Positions 1 to 7,711 of a DNA stretch of 53,032 bases are shown here, piece by piece. The stretch covers positions 1-53,032 of the forward strand of contig CALJKJ010000061.1 in the NCBI GenBank assembly GCA_937973685.1, written 5' to 3'. Made by a program: the position numbers and the translations under genes. Position 1 is the first letter of the stretch. Each line of letters opens with the position of its first letter. The notes beneath the pieces are model-generated. The model saw only the letters and a program-made list of their open reading frames with translations. It made no database searches and was not told the DNA's origin. The DNA comes from an uncultured Flavobacteriales bacterium (lineage in GTDB: Bacteria; Bacteroidota; Bacteroidia; Flavobacteriales_D; Crocinitomicaceae).

Positions 1-2
1 GA

Positions 3-455
3 CCAAAAATGCGTTTGAATGATGGACGTGTTTTGCCAGCGTTTATTGGACAAGCTTTGCGTGGTGAAGATTTAACCGTTTTTGGAGATGGTTCACAAAC
101 ACGCTCGTTTTGCTATGTGGATGATTTGGTAGAAGGAATTGTTCGTTTGCTACATTCCGATTATTCGCAACCCGTTAACATTGGAAATCCAGACGAAATA
201 ACCATTGCACAGTTTGCAGAAGAAATCATTCAATTAACAGGGACTTCGCAAAAAGTGATCTACAAAGATTTACCTGTAGATGACCCAAAACAACGTCAGC
301 CGGATATTACTGTTGCAAAAAAAGTTTTGGATTGGTCGCCAAAAGTAGACCGAAGTGAAGGCTTGAAATTGACATATGATTACTTTAAGCAATTAACGCA
401 GGAGGAATTGTATCAATCCGATCACATCGATTTTGAAAAATATATTCAACGTTAA
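3..455 (+). CDS. UDP-glucuronate decarboxylase (UDP-xylose synthase)-like NAD-dependent epimerase, 3' part only
   Basis: This is the C-terminal part of an extended short-chain dehydrogenase; the N-terminal Rossmann half lies upstream of the window, since the frame is open to the edge. The visible part starts at PKMRLNDGRVLPAFIGQA, the block that in UDP-xylose synthases follows the cofactor domain, and continues with GDGSQTRSFCYVDDLVEGI, shared by UXS and related epimerases. By family it would convert UDP-glucuronate to UDP-xylose in the cytoplasm for surface glycans. The stop codon is followed at once by the start of the acetyltransferase gene, so the two are probably co-transcribed. Another UDP-sugar 4-epimerase or dehydratase is possible because the catalytic half is missing. 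Confidence 0.8.
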   Translation, partial: PKMRLNDGRVLPAFIGQALRGEDLTVFGDGSQTRSFCYVDDLVEGIVRLLHSDYSQPVNIGNPDEITIAQFAEEIIQLTGTSQKVIYKDLPVDDPKQRQPDITVAKKVLDWSPKVDRSEGLKLTYDYFKQLTQEELYQSDHIDFEKYIQR

Positions 456-1046
456 ATGGATACTATGACAACATATTTTGCACATGAAACAGCAGTCATT
501 GATGCTGGTTGCACAATTGGAGAAGGAACCAAAATTTGGCATTTTTCGCACGTTATGCCCAATTGTACTATTGGAAACAATTGCAATATTGGACAAAATG
601 TTGTCGTTTCGCCCGAAGTGATATTAGGAAACAATGTCAAAATTCAAAACAATGTTTCGTTGTACACTGGAGTAATCTGTGAGGACGATGTTTTTTTGGG
701 ACCAAGTATGGTTTTTACAAACGTCATGAATCCGCGATCTGCAGTTAATCGCCGCGACCAATATGCAAAAACAATCGTTCGTAAAGGAGCATCAATTGGT
801 GCAAATGCTACGATTGTTTGTGGGAATGATATCGGTCAATATGCTTTTATTGGTGCTGGTTCCGTTGTAACGAAAGAAGTTCCTGCTTATGCATTAGTAG
901 TTGGTAATCCTGCACGCCAAATTGGTTGGATGAGTGCTTTTGGTCACCGACTTTCTTTTGATCAGCATGGAAAAGCAGTTTGTCCCGAATCCGGCGAAAA
1001 TTATACATTAATCGAAGGGCAAGTGAAGCTACTCACTTCGCTTTAG
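456..1046 (+). CDS. Left-handed beta-helix acyltransferase, WlbB/WbpD-like UDP-amino-sugar N-acetyltransferase
   Basis: The 196-residue protein is built from hexapeptide repeats (for example TIGNNCNIGQNVVVSP near residues 35-52), which fold into a left-handed beta helix and bind acetyl-CoA. Length and the N-terminal WHFSHVMPN block resemble WbpD/WlbB, which acetylates the 3-amino group of UDP-GlcNAc3NA on the way to UDP-GlcNAc(3NAc)A. The adjacent WlbA-like dehydrogenase and UDP-HexNAc dehydrogenase support that role. The ATG directly abuts the previous stop; a second ATG lies six bases inside. The aminotransferase that would make its substrate (WbpE/WlbC) is not visible in this window. Exact substrate is inferred from neighbours. 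Confidence 0.82.
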   Translation: MDTMTTYFAHETAVIDAGCTIGEGTKIWHFSHVMPNCTIGNNCNIGQNVVVSPEVILGNNVKIQNNVSLYTGVICEDDVFLGPSMVFTNVMNPRSAVNRRDQYAKTIVRKGASIGANATIVCGNDIGQYAFIGAGSVVTKEVPAYALVVGNPARQIGWMSAFGHRLSFDQHGKAVCPESGENYTLIEGQVKLLTSL

Positions 1047-1067
1047 TGTCCTTTCACCTGAATTATA

Positions 1068-1075
1068 TATTTTTG
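1068..1075 (+). promoter_or_regulatory. Bacteroidota -7 promoter box TAnnTTTG upstream of the WlbA-like gene
   Basis: TATTTTTG matches the Bacteroidota -7 consensus and lies 29 nt before the ATG at 1105. At the expected distance upstream only an imperfect -33 box (TTTAG, about 1042-1046) is seen, overlapping the end of the acetyltransferase gene. It may give internal transcription of the downstream sugar genes. Confidence 0.4.
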
Positions 1076-1104
1076 TTTTTTTATTACACCTCAATAAACT
1101 CATA

Positions 1105-2157
1105 ATGATTCCAGAAAATCAACTAATAAAATTCGTAATTGTAGGGTCGGGTCATATCGGTAAACGTCATGCTGAAATGGTTCGTCGTAATCCAGAAGCT
1201 GAATTAATTGCTATGGTTGATGTTCAAGCTGCAGATGCCTGTGGTGCAGAACAATTTAATGTGCCATTTTTTAATTCCATGGAAGCTCTACTCGCAAGTG
1301 AATTGGTTTTTGATGTGGTAAACATTTGTACTCCTAACGGGCTGCATGCTGAACAAGCTATCAAAGCGTTGGAAGCGAAAAAACATGTTGTCGTTGAAAA
1401 ACCAATGGGATTGACAACGGATCAATGTGAGAAAGTGATTTTCAAATCCTTGCAACAATCAAAAAACGTGTTCTGTGTAATGCAAAACCGATATTCTCCT
1501 CCAAGCGAATGGATAAAAGATGTGGTTGAACGCAATGTGTTGGGCGAAATATTCATGGTACAGTTGAATTGTTATTGGAACCGTGATGACCGTTATTACA
1601 AAGCAGATGGTTGGAAAGGCAAACAAGATTTAGATGGTGGAACATTGTTTACGCAATTTTCACATTTCATCGATATCATGTATTGGCTTTTTGGTGATAT
1701 AGATCGTATACAAGGAAAATTTGCTGACTTTACACACAAAGACACTACGGATTTTGAAGATTCAGGGTTTGTGAGTTTTGATTTTGTCAATGGTGGAATG
1801 GGTTGTATCAATTACTCTACAGCTGTTGCCGATCAAAATTTAGAAAGTTCCATGACCATTATTGGGAAAAATGGAAGCATAAAAATAGGCGGGCAATACA
1901 TGAATGAAGTAGAGGTGTGCAACATTCAAGGATACGAAATGCCAGTATTAGCTCCAACTAATCCTGGAAACGATTATGGTGCTTACAAAGGTTCAGCAGC
2001 CAATCATCATTATGTGATTGCAAATGTAATCGACACCTTAAAAGGTAGAACTTCTGCAACAACAAATGCTTTAGAAGGATTGAAAGTAGTCGATATTATT
2101 GAACGAATTTATAAAGTTAGAAATGAGCAATTCAATTTACAAGCAACTCATTCATAA
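1105..2157 (+). CDS. Gfo/Idh/MocA oxidoreductase, WlbA/WbpB-like UDP-GlcNAc-uronate 3-dehydrogenase
   Basis: The 350-residue protein has an N-terminal Rossmann fold (VIVGSGHIGKRHAEM, about residues 11-25), the EKPMGLT motif typical of Gfo/Idh/MocA enzymes near residue 98, and a C-terminal mixed alpha/beta domain. The GGTLFTQFSHFIDIMYWLFG stretch is as in WlbA-type enzymes. These oxidise C3 of UDP-GlcNAc-uronate so that it can be aminated. It sits between the acetyltransferase and the UDP-HexNAc dehydrogenase of the same expected pathway, and its 3' end overlaps the next gene by 35 bp, suggesting translational coupling. Substrate assignment is inference from family and context. Confidence 0.82.
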   Translation: MIPENQLIKFVIVGSGHIGKRHAEMVRRNPEAELIAMVDVQAADACGAEQFNVPFFNSMEALLASELVFDVVNICTPNGLHAEQAIKALEAKKHVVVEKPMGLTTDQCEKVIFKSLQQSKNVFCVMQNRYSPPSEWIKDVVERNVLGEIFMVQLNCYWNRDDRYYKADGWKGKQDLDGGTLFTQFSHFIDIMYWLFGDIDRIQGKFADFTHKDTTDFEDSGFVSFDFVNGGMGCINYSTAVADQNLESSMTIIGKNGSIKIGGQYMNEVEVCNIQGYEMPVLAPTNPGNDYGAYKGSAANHHYVIANVIDTLKGRTSATTNALEGLKVVDIIERIYKVRNEQFNLQATHS

Positions 2158-3424
2158 AGAAACAAAACTAGCTGTAATTGGGCTTGGCTATGTAGGTTTG
2201 CCCATTGCATTAGAATTTGCGCGCACTATAAAGGTTGTTGGATTTGATATCAATCAAGCGCGTGTGGACTTAATGCGCAACAACATCGATCCAAGTAATG
2301 AATTGTCAGCGTCTGATTTTGATGGTTGCGACATTCATTTTACAGCAGACATCGAAGATTTAAAAGACGTTACTTTCTATATTGTTGCCGTTCCAACTCC
2401 TATTGATGATGCAAATTTACCCGACTTAAAACCGTTATTGGGGGCAAGTACATCAGTTGGAAAAGTATTGAAAAAAGGAGATTATGTTGTGTTTGAATCG
2501 ACTGTTTATCCAGGATGTACCGAGGAAGATTGTATTCCAGTATTGGAAAAGGAATCGGGTTTAACGTTTCAAACTGATTTTAAAGTAGGGTATTCTCCAG
2601 AACGCATTAATCCAGGAGATAAAGAACACACCTTGAAGTCAGTGGTGAAAGTTGTTTCAGGATGTTGTACTGAATCGTTAGAAGAAATCGCGAAAACGTA
2701 CGAATTGGTAGTAACAGCTGGTGTTCATCGCGCAGCATCAATTAAAGTGGCAGAAGCCGCTAAAATCATTGAAAACACACAACGTGATGTCAATATTGCA
2801 CTCATTAACGAATTGTCAATCATCTTTAATAAGTTGGGAATCAATACATATGATGTGTTGGAAGCTGCTGGAACAAAATGGAATTTCTTGCGTTTTTCTC
2901 CAGGATTAGTAGGTGGACATTGTATTGGTGTTGACCCCTATTATTTGACGCACAAAGCGCAACAAGCTGGTTATCATGCTAAAATAATCAATAGTGGAAG
3001 ATATGTTAATGATTCCATGGGATTTTACATTGGAAAACAAACCGTTAAAAAAATCATTATCCAAGGAAAAAGCATTCAAGATGCACGCGTTTTGGTTATG
3101 GGAGCGACTTTCAAAGAAGATGTTTCTGATATCCGCAATTCCAAAGTAATCGATGTGGTTACCGAATTGAAATCATTTCAAGTTAATGTTGATTTGGTTG
3201 ATCCACATGCTTCATCTGACGAAATGCAGCACGAATATGGTGTTGGTTTAGTCCCAATCGGAAAAGACTACGACGCTATCATTTTGGCGGTCAATCACAA
3301 AGAATACAAAGGATTAAACGAGGATTATTTCAAATCGTTATTGAAAGATGGCAAAGGCGTATTTGTCGATATAAAAGGAATGTACAAAGGTAAAATCCAA
3401 GATCTGGAATACTGGAGTTTATAA
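2123..3424 (+). CDS. tviB: TviB/WbpO-type UDP-N-acetylhexosamine 6-dehydrogenase
   Basis: Nucleotide-sugar dehydrogenase that oxidises C6 of UDP-GlcNAc or UDP-GalNAc twice, using NAD, to the uronic acid. The start MSNSIYKQL is chosen because the Rossmann motif GLGYVG then falls at residues 20-25; an upstream in-frame ATG at 2099 would only lengthen the overlap with the previous gene. The PTPIDDA, ESTVYPGCTEE and GYSPERINPGDKEH blocks and the catalytic cysteine in GGHCIGVDPYY (residue 267) are present. Length (433 residues) is normal. It resembles TviB/WbpO more than UDP-glucose dehydrogenase; GlcNAc versus GalNAc preference cannot be read from sequence. It would supply the uronate for the WlbA-like and WlbB-like enzymes. 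Confidence 0.88.
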   Translation: MSNSIYKQLIHKETKLAVIGLGYVGLPIALEFARTIKVVGFDINQARVDLMRNNIDPSNELSASDFDGCDIHFTADIEDLKDVTFYIVAVPTPIDDANLPDLKPLLGASTSVGKVLKKGDYVVFESTVYPGCTEEDCIPVLEKESGLTFQTDFKVGYSPERINPGDKEHTLKSVVKVVSGCCTESLEEIAKTYELVVTAGVHRAASIKVAEAAKIIENTQRDVNIALINELSIIFNKLGINTYDVLEAAGTKWNFLRFSPGLVGGHCIGVDPYYLTHKAQQAGYHAKIINSGRYVNDSMGFYIGKQTVKKIIIQGKSIQDARVLVMGATFKEDVSDIRNSKVIDVVTELKSFQVNVDLVDPHASSDEMQHEYGVGLVPIGKDYDAIILAVNHKEYKGLNEDYFKSLLKDGKGVFVDIKGMYKGKIQDLEYWSL

Positions 3425-3439
3425 AAAATAGTAAAAAAA

Positions 3440-4486
3440 ATGAATATCTTAATCACTGGAGCAGCTGGTTTTATTGGCTCACACCTTGTTCGATTATTGG
3501 TTAAAAAATACCCGAACTACAACATCGTCTCGTTTGATGCCTTAACGTATGCAGGGAATTTAGCTAATTTAAAAGAAGTAGCTAACGCAACTAATCATGC
3601 CTTTGTAAAAGGTGATATTACTTCCGAAAGTGATGTGATGGACGCTTTAAAATCACACCAAATTACTGATATCATTCATTTAGCGGCAGAATCACATGTC
3701 GACCGATCGATAGAAGGGCCAATGGAATTTGTGCATACAAATGTTGTTGGAACAGTTAATTTGATGAACCAAGCACGTGCTTTTTGGGGTTCAAACGAAG
3801 GTCATGTTTTTTACCATGTTTCAACAGATGAGGTTTTTGGATCATTGGGGGTTGAAGGATTTTTTACAGAAACGACTTCGTACGACCCGCGTAGTCCTTA
3901 TTCTGCATCAAAAGCAGCATCAGATCATTTTGTCTCTGCTTATTTTCATACCTACGGGTTTCCAGTAAAACGCTCGAATTGTTCCAATAATTACGGAAGT
4001 CACCATCACCCAGAAAAGTTGATTCCATTAATGATTACCAATATTTTGAATAAAAAACCACTTCCAGTTTATGGAAACGGAACAAATGTGCGTGATTGGT
4101 TGTGGGTTGAGGATCATGCTCGTGCTATTGATGTTATTTTTCACAAGGGAGCAATTGGTTGCAATTACAATATTGGCGGTTGGAACGAATGGAAAAACAT
4201 TGATTTGATTCACGAATTGTGTTCTATTATGGACGAAGCACTTAATCGCACAGCAGGTGAAAGTGCTGCATTGATTACATATGTAACAGATCGTGCAGGT
4301 CATGACATGCGCTATGCAATTGATGCAACAAAATTGGACAACGAATTAGGCTGGAAACCATCAATTACTTTTGAAGAAGGTTTGCGACAAACAGTTCAAT
4401 GGTATTTGAATCATCAAGACTGGGTGAATGAAGTAATATCTGGCGATTATAAGGAGTATTATTCAGCGATGTACGGAAATAAATAA
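3440..4486 (+). CDS. rfbB: dTDP-glucose 4,6-dehydratase
   Basis: Converts dTDP-glucose to dTDP-4-keto-6-deoxyglucose, the first committed step to dTDP-rhamnose and other deoxysugars. The 348-residue protein begins with the NAD-binding motif TGAAGFIGSHL, has the family blocks LAAESHVDRSI and VSTDEVFGSLG, and the catalytic YSASK (Tyr154, Lys158). The start lies 15 nt after the preceding gene in an A-rich context typical of this phylum. RmlA, RmlC and a neighbouring RmlD are absent here; a RmlD-like gene lies far away at 44219. It probably belongs to the same polysaccharide operon. Confidence 0.93.
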   Translation: MNILITGAAGFIGSHLVRLLVKKYPNYNIVSFDALTYAGNLANLKEVANATNHAFVKGDITSESDVMDALKSHQITDIIHLAAESHVDRSIEGPMEFVHTNVVGTVNLMNQARAFWGSNEGHVFYHVSTDEVFGSLGVEGFFTETTSYDPRSPYSASKAASDHFVSAYFHTYGFPVKRSNCSNNYGSHHHPEKLIPLMITNILNKKPLPVYGNGTNVRDWLWVEDHARAIDVIFHKGAIGCNYNIGGWNEWKNIDLIHELCSIMDEALNRTAGESAALITYVTDRAGHDMRYAIDATKLDNELGWKPSITFEEGLRQTVQWYLNHQDWVNEVISGDYKEYYSAMYGNK

Positions 4487-4492
4487 GTTGCC

Positions 4493-5233
4493 ATGGGATT
4501 TTTTAGTAACATCTTTCGTGAAAAAAAGCCCAAAAAATCTTTTGCTAATTTATTAGTAGACGTTCATAGTCACTTGCTTCCAGGTATTGATGATGGTGCA
4601 AAATCTATGGACGAAAGCCTTGCGATGATTCGCATGATGATTGATATGGGGTATCAAAAATTAATCATTACGCCACATGTTATGGCACATATGTATCCCA
4701 ATTCGTCACTGCATATTCAACAGGTGTTTCAAACGTTACAAATAGAAGTGATGAAACAGCAACTTCCAATAACGTTGGAAATTTCTGCGGAATATTATTT
4801 GGATGAAACGCTTTTTGAACGCATAAAGAACAACGATTTACTTCCTTTTGCAGGAAACCATATTCTATTTGAATGTTCATTTAGGAACGAACCATTGAGT
4901 TTATTTGACCTTGTTTTTCAATTAAAAGCAGCAGGTTATCAGCCAGTGATAGCTCACTTTGAACGCTACATTTATTTCCATAATCGGATTGAAATTGCTC
5001 AAGAATTGAAATCAATGGGCTGTCTTATACAAGTAAATTTGTTGTCGTTTACTGGATATTATGGCAAATCAATTCAACGTCAAGCAGCGGTGCTCTTAAC
5101 CAATAACTACATCGATTTATTTGGAACTGATTGTCACAAAATTAATCATTTAGAAAATTTAATGGATTCAAAAAACACTAAATATATTTCTAAATGTTTT
5201 GATTATCAATCGATTAATCGCAAACTGTTATAA
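4493..5233 (+). CDS. CpsB/YwqE-type PHP-domain tyrosine-protein phosphatase
   Basis: The 246-residue protein has a PHP metallo-hydrolase fold: DVHSHLLPGIDDGA (His25, His27 as metal ligands), ITPHVMAH (His62) and a C-terminal FGTDCHK motif. CpsB/CapC/YwqE proteins dephosphorylate the tyrosine-rich tail of the BY-kinase that controls capsule or exopolysaccharide export. It begins 6 nt after the dTDP-glucose dehydratase and closes the polysaccharide cluster; the partner kinase/Wzc gene is not in the window. A 24-bp palindrome follows its stop. Confidence 0.85.
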   Translation: MGFFSNIFREKKPKKSFANLLVDVHSHLLPGIDDGAKSMDESLAMIRMMIDMGYQKLIITPHVMAHMYPNSSLHIQQVFQTLQIEVMKQQLPITLEISAEYYLDETLFERIKNNDLLPFAGNHILFECSFRNEPLSLFDLVFQLKAAGYQPVIAHFERYIYFHNRIEIAQELKSMGCLIQVNLLSFTGYYGKSIQRQAAVLLTNNYIDLFGTDCHKINHLENLMDSKNTKYISKCFDYQSINRKLL

Positions 5234-5241
5234 ATAATCTT

Positions 5242-5265
5242 TTTTATTTACCATGGTAAATAAAA
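5242..5265. repeat. 24-bp perfect palindrome centred on CCATGG
   Basis: Nine-base arms TTTTATTTA and TAAATAAAA flank CCATGG, giving a perfect 24-bp inverted repeat with no spacer. It ends 5 bp before the -7 box at 5271 and so covers the place where the -33 box would be. It could be an operator for a dimeric regulator of the YceI-fusion gene. A factor-independent terminator for the upstream cluster is less likely: a spacer-less AT palindrome makes a weak hairpin. Confidence 0.75.
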
Positions 5266-5270
5266 TAATG

Positions 5271-5278
5271 TACATTTG
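5271..5278 (+). promoter_or_regulatory. Bacteroidota -7 box TACATTTG of the membrane-YceI gene
   Basis: TACATTTG is an exact TAnnTTTG match 15 nt before the ATG at 5294. No TTTG is seen at -33, which is occupied by the palindrome at 5242-5265; this fits a promoter that needs or is blocked by a regulator. Confidence 0.55.
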
Positions 5279-5293
5279 TAAAAAATAAAAACA

Positions 5294-6826
5294 ATGGAAA
5301 TCACTTACAGTATTTTTTTACTTGCAATTGGACTTGTAGCCTTACTTTTACAAAACAATCAACTCGTTCAGCGAATCAGTATATCGCTTGGCGCAATTGG
5401 TGTGTCTTGTTTTTTACTTAGAGGTTTTGGAACGGATGCTTCGGCACCATTGATTCATTTGAGTTTGATAGCACTTGTTTTGAGTGCATTCTTGTTTAGT
5501 TTTTTTCATTCAAAATGGTTCAAATACACAGGTATGGTTGCAGCATTAGTTGCGCTTCTTCCAATTGGTGCACGTGTGAACTATTTTGATTTTGAAATTT
5601 CTTGGACAATTAATATTGCCTTGTTACCTTTTTTAGGAGCATTGATTCCTTTTTTATCAAAATTAAAAGCACATTATGCCGAAAAATGGTTTGCAGGAAA
5701 TGGAGCACAATTTGAAATAGCTGTTCAATTACTTTATACTGGTTTGATGGTATTTGCAGCAACATTTAGTGCTGGATATTTTGGTGTTTTTTTAGTTGGT
5801 CTCGGATGGTTAGCTAGTGGACTTGTTTTAAAAGATAACCGAGAAATGAATGGGGGGCTTGTATTCCTTTCACTTGCTTGGGTCTTTTATTTGGTGAAAT
5901 CAACCGAATTAGCTCCAGATGCCTTGTTACGTAGTAATTTATTTTTAGGAATGTTCGCTGGTGCAAGTATTATTCCATGGATGTATTCGTACACTTCCAA
6001 AACCACCCGTACTTTGTTAGGTATTTTATTACCCATACTAGTTCTTGTAGGGTTAATAAGTTTGGGGATATTGAATCAAAATTTTGGAGGAATTCCTGTA
6101 ATCGTTGGGGCATTAATTGGGAGCTCGATCGCTTTATTGGTAACGAATTCAAGTGTGTTTTCCTTTGTTGGTTTGCCGTTCGTTCTTATAGGACTCTCTC
6201 ATCCTTTTGAACATTTATTGACCCCTGAAAAATTAGAGTCAAAATCTATGTTGTCTGTTGATATTGCTGAAACAACTGTTCCAAAAGAGTCGTTTTTTTC
6301 AACAGCAAAAGCCATTCCGTTGTCGGATGCGCAAGCAGGTAAGTGGAAAAGTAAATTAGCTAATTCGAAACTCACTTTTGAATTGGGACCAGATGGAAAC
6401 AAAACTGAAGGCGCTTTTACAGATTATGATGTCACATTAGTTGTTGATGAAAAAGGTAATCCTACTTCTATTTCAGTTAAACTCCAGTTAGCATCGTTGA
6501 CAACATTCAATGATTTAAGAGACGAATCTGTGCATGGATCTGATTATGTCAATGTCGCGAAAAATAAAACGGCGACTTATCAATCAACAGGAATAAAAGC
6601 CGAAGGCGATCACTTTTTGGTTGATGGTACCCTGACATTTATGGGTGTCAGTGAATCTGTTCCATTAAATATTAAATTTCTAGCAGCTGGAAAAGAAACT
6701 GGAAAAGATTACCTTGTTTTCATCGGTGAATCAACTGTTGACAGATCCGCTCACGGTATGCGGTCTGATGCAAAAATTGGAGATATTGTAAAAGTATCTT
6801 TCGAAATCGCGGTAGAAAAAGAGTAA
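5294..6826 (+). CDS. Multi-spanning membrane protein fused to a C-terminal YceI-like domain
   Basis: The 510-residue protein has about eleven or twelve hydrophobic segments in residues 1-320 and a soluble domain in about 345-510. The latter matches YceI: LTFELGPDG, TSISVKLQLASLTTFNDLRD, TATYQSTGIKAEGDHFLVDG and the LTFMGVSESVPLNIKF strand, ending in a DIVKVSFEI strand. YceI domains are lipocalin-like barrels that bind isoprenoids or other lipids. The membrane part does not match a family I recognise, and no cytochrome b561-like pattern of paired histidines is evident. Role is unknown; handling of a membrane lipid or quinone is speculation from the YceI domain. It is followed after 18 bp by the DUF2279 gene. 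Confidence 0.72.
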   Translation: MEITYSIFLLAIGLVALLLQNNQLVQRISISLGAIGVSCFLLRGFGTDASAPLIHLSLIALVLSAFLFSFFHSKWFKYTGMVAALVALLPIGARVNYFDFEISWTINIALLPFLGALIPFLSKLKAHYAEKWFAGNGAQFEIAVQLLYTGLMVFAATFSAGYFGVFLVGLGWLASGLVLKDNREMNGGLVFLSLAWVFYLVKSTELAPDALLRSNLFLGMFAGASIIPWMYSYTSKTTRTLLGILLPILVLVGLISLGILNQNFGGIPVIVGALIGSSIALLVTNSSVFSFVGLPFVLIGLSHPFEHLLTPEKLESKSMLSVDIAETTVPKESFFSTAKAIPLSDAQAGKWKSKLANSKLTFELGPDGNKTEGAFTDYDVTLVVDEKGNPTSISVKLQLASLTTFNDLRDESVHGSDYVNVAKNKTATYQSTGIKAEGDHFLVDGTLTFMGVSESVPLNIKFLAAGKETGKDYLVFIGESTVDRSAHGMRSDAKIGDIVKVSFEIAVEKE

Positions 6827-6844
6827 ATTGAGTAATTTTCCACT

Positions 6845-7711
6845 GTGAAAATACTCATACCGATACTTTTAGTGCTGTGCATTCGTGCAACCGCTTTCCC
6901 TTTGGATACCGTTCCGATTTATAGGAAACAACTCGTTGCTGGATCACATGTAGTTTTAGGAGTGGGAAGTGTTTTTTCGCTGAATACCGTCTGGTATGCT
7001 GACTTTCCAAAAAGCAAATTTCACACATTTAATGATGCAAATAATTGGCTTTACATGGATAAAGTTGGGCATGCGTTCACCGCTTATTCCTTGTCGTCAC
7101 TTTCGTTTCAGTCGTGGAAATGGGCTGGGGTCTCTCAAAAACGAGCGGCATATTTGTCAACAGGAAGCGCATGGACGTATCAACTAGCGATAGAATGCTT
7201 GGATGGATTTAGTTCGGAATGGGGATTTTCATTCGCTGATATTTCCGCAAATACCTTTGGAGCAGCGTTATTTTTGGTCCAACAAAATTCATTGCACGAA
7301 CAACGTTTTCAATTGAAGTACGGTTATCGTTCATCCAAATACGCAGCTTTGCGTCCTACTGTATTGGGAGCAAATTTCCCAGAGAGATTGTTAAAGGATT
7401 ACAATGCACAAAGTTATTGGTTGTGTTTTTCACCAGGAAGTTTTAGACATGTGAACTTTCCATCTTGGTTACAACTTGGTTTCGGATATAGTATAGATGG
7501 CCGTTTGAAAGGGGACGCATCAAGTTATTCTATTCAGAATTCAACGTATTATTCTCATCCAGAATACGCGTTTTCAGTTGATATTGACTGGAAAAAGTTA
7601 CCCATTAAAAATCTTCGTTTGCAACAATTTATCCGATTATTTACCTTCATTAAAATCCCATTACCTGCACTTTATTGGCGCAATGGGGTTGCATACGTTG
7701 GGTTGTTTTAA
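6845..7711 (+). CDS. DUF2279 family exported protein
   Basis: The 288-residue protein begins with GTG (KILIPILLVLCIRATAF follows, a signal peptide); no ATG is available before the conserved region. The block DKVGHAFTAYSLSSLSF (about residues 62-78) and the later EWGFSFADISANTFGA (about 126-141) are the hallmarks of DUF2279/YfiM-like proteins, which are predicted periplasmic or outer-membrane associated and of unknown function. It lies 18 bp after the membrane-YceI gene and probably shares its transcript. Its stop overlaps that of convergent fabF by 4 bp. Confidence 0.75.
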   Translation: MKILIPILLVLCIRATAFPLDTVPIYRKQLVAGSHVVLGVGSVFSLNTVWYADFPKSKFHTFNDANNWLYMDKVGHAFTAYSLSSLSFQSWKWAGVSQKRAAYLSTGSAWTYQLAIECLDGFSSEWGFSFADISANTFGAALFLVQQNSLHEQRFQLKYGYRSSKYAALRPTVLGANFPERLLKDYNAQSYWLCFSPGSFRHVNFPSWLQLGFGYSIDGRLKGDASSYSIQNSTYYSHPEYAFSVDIDWKKLPIKNLRLQQFIRLFTFIKIPLPALYWRNGVAYVGLF

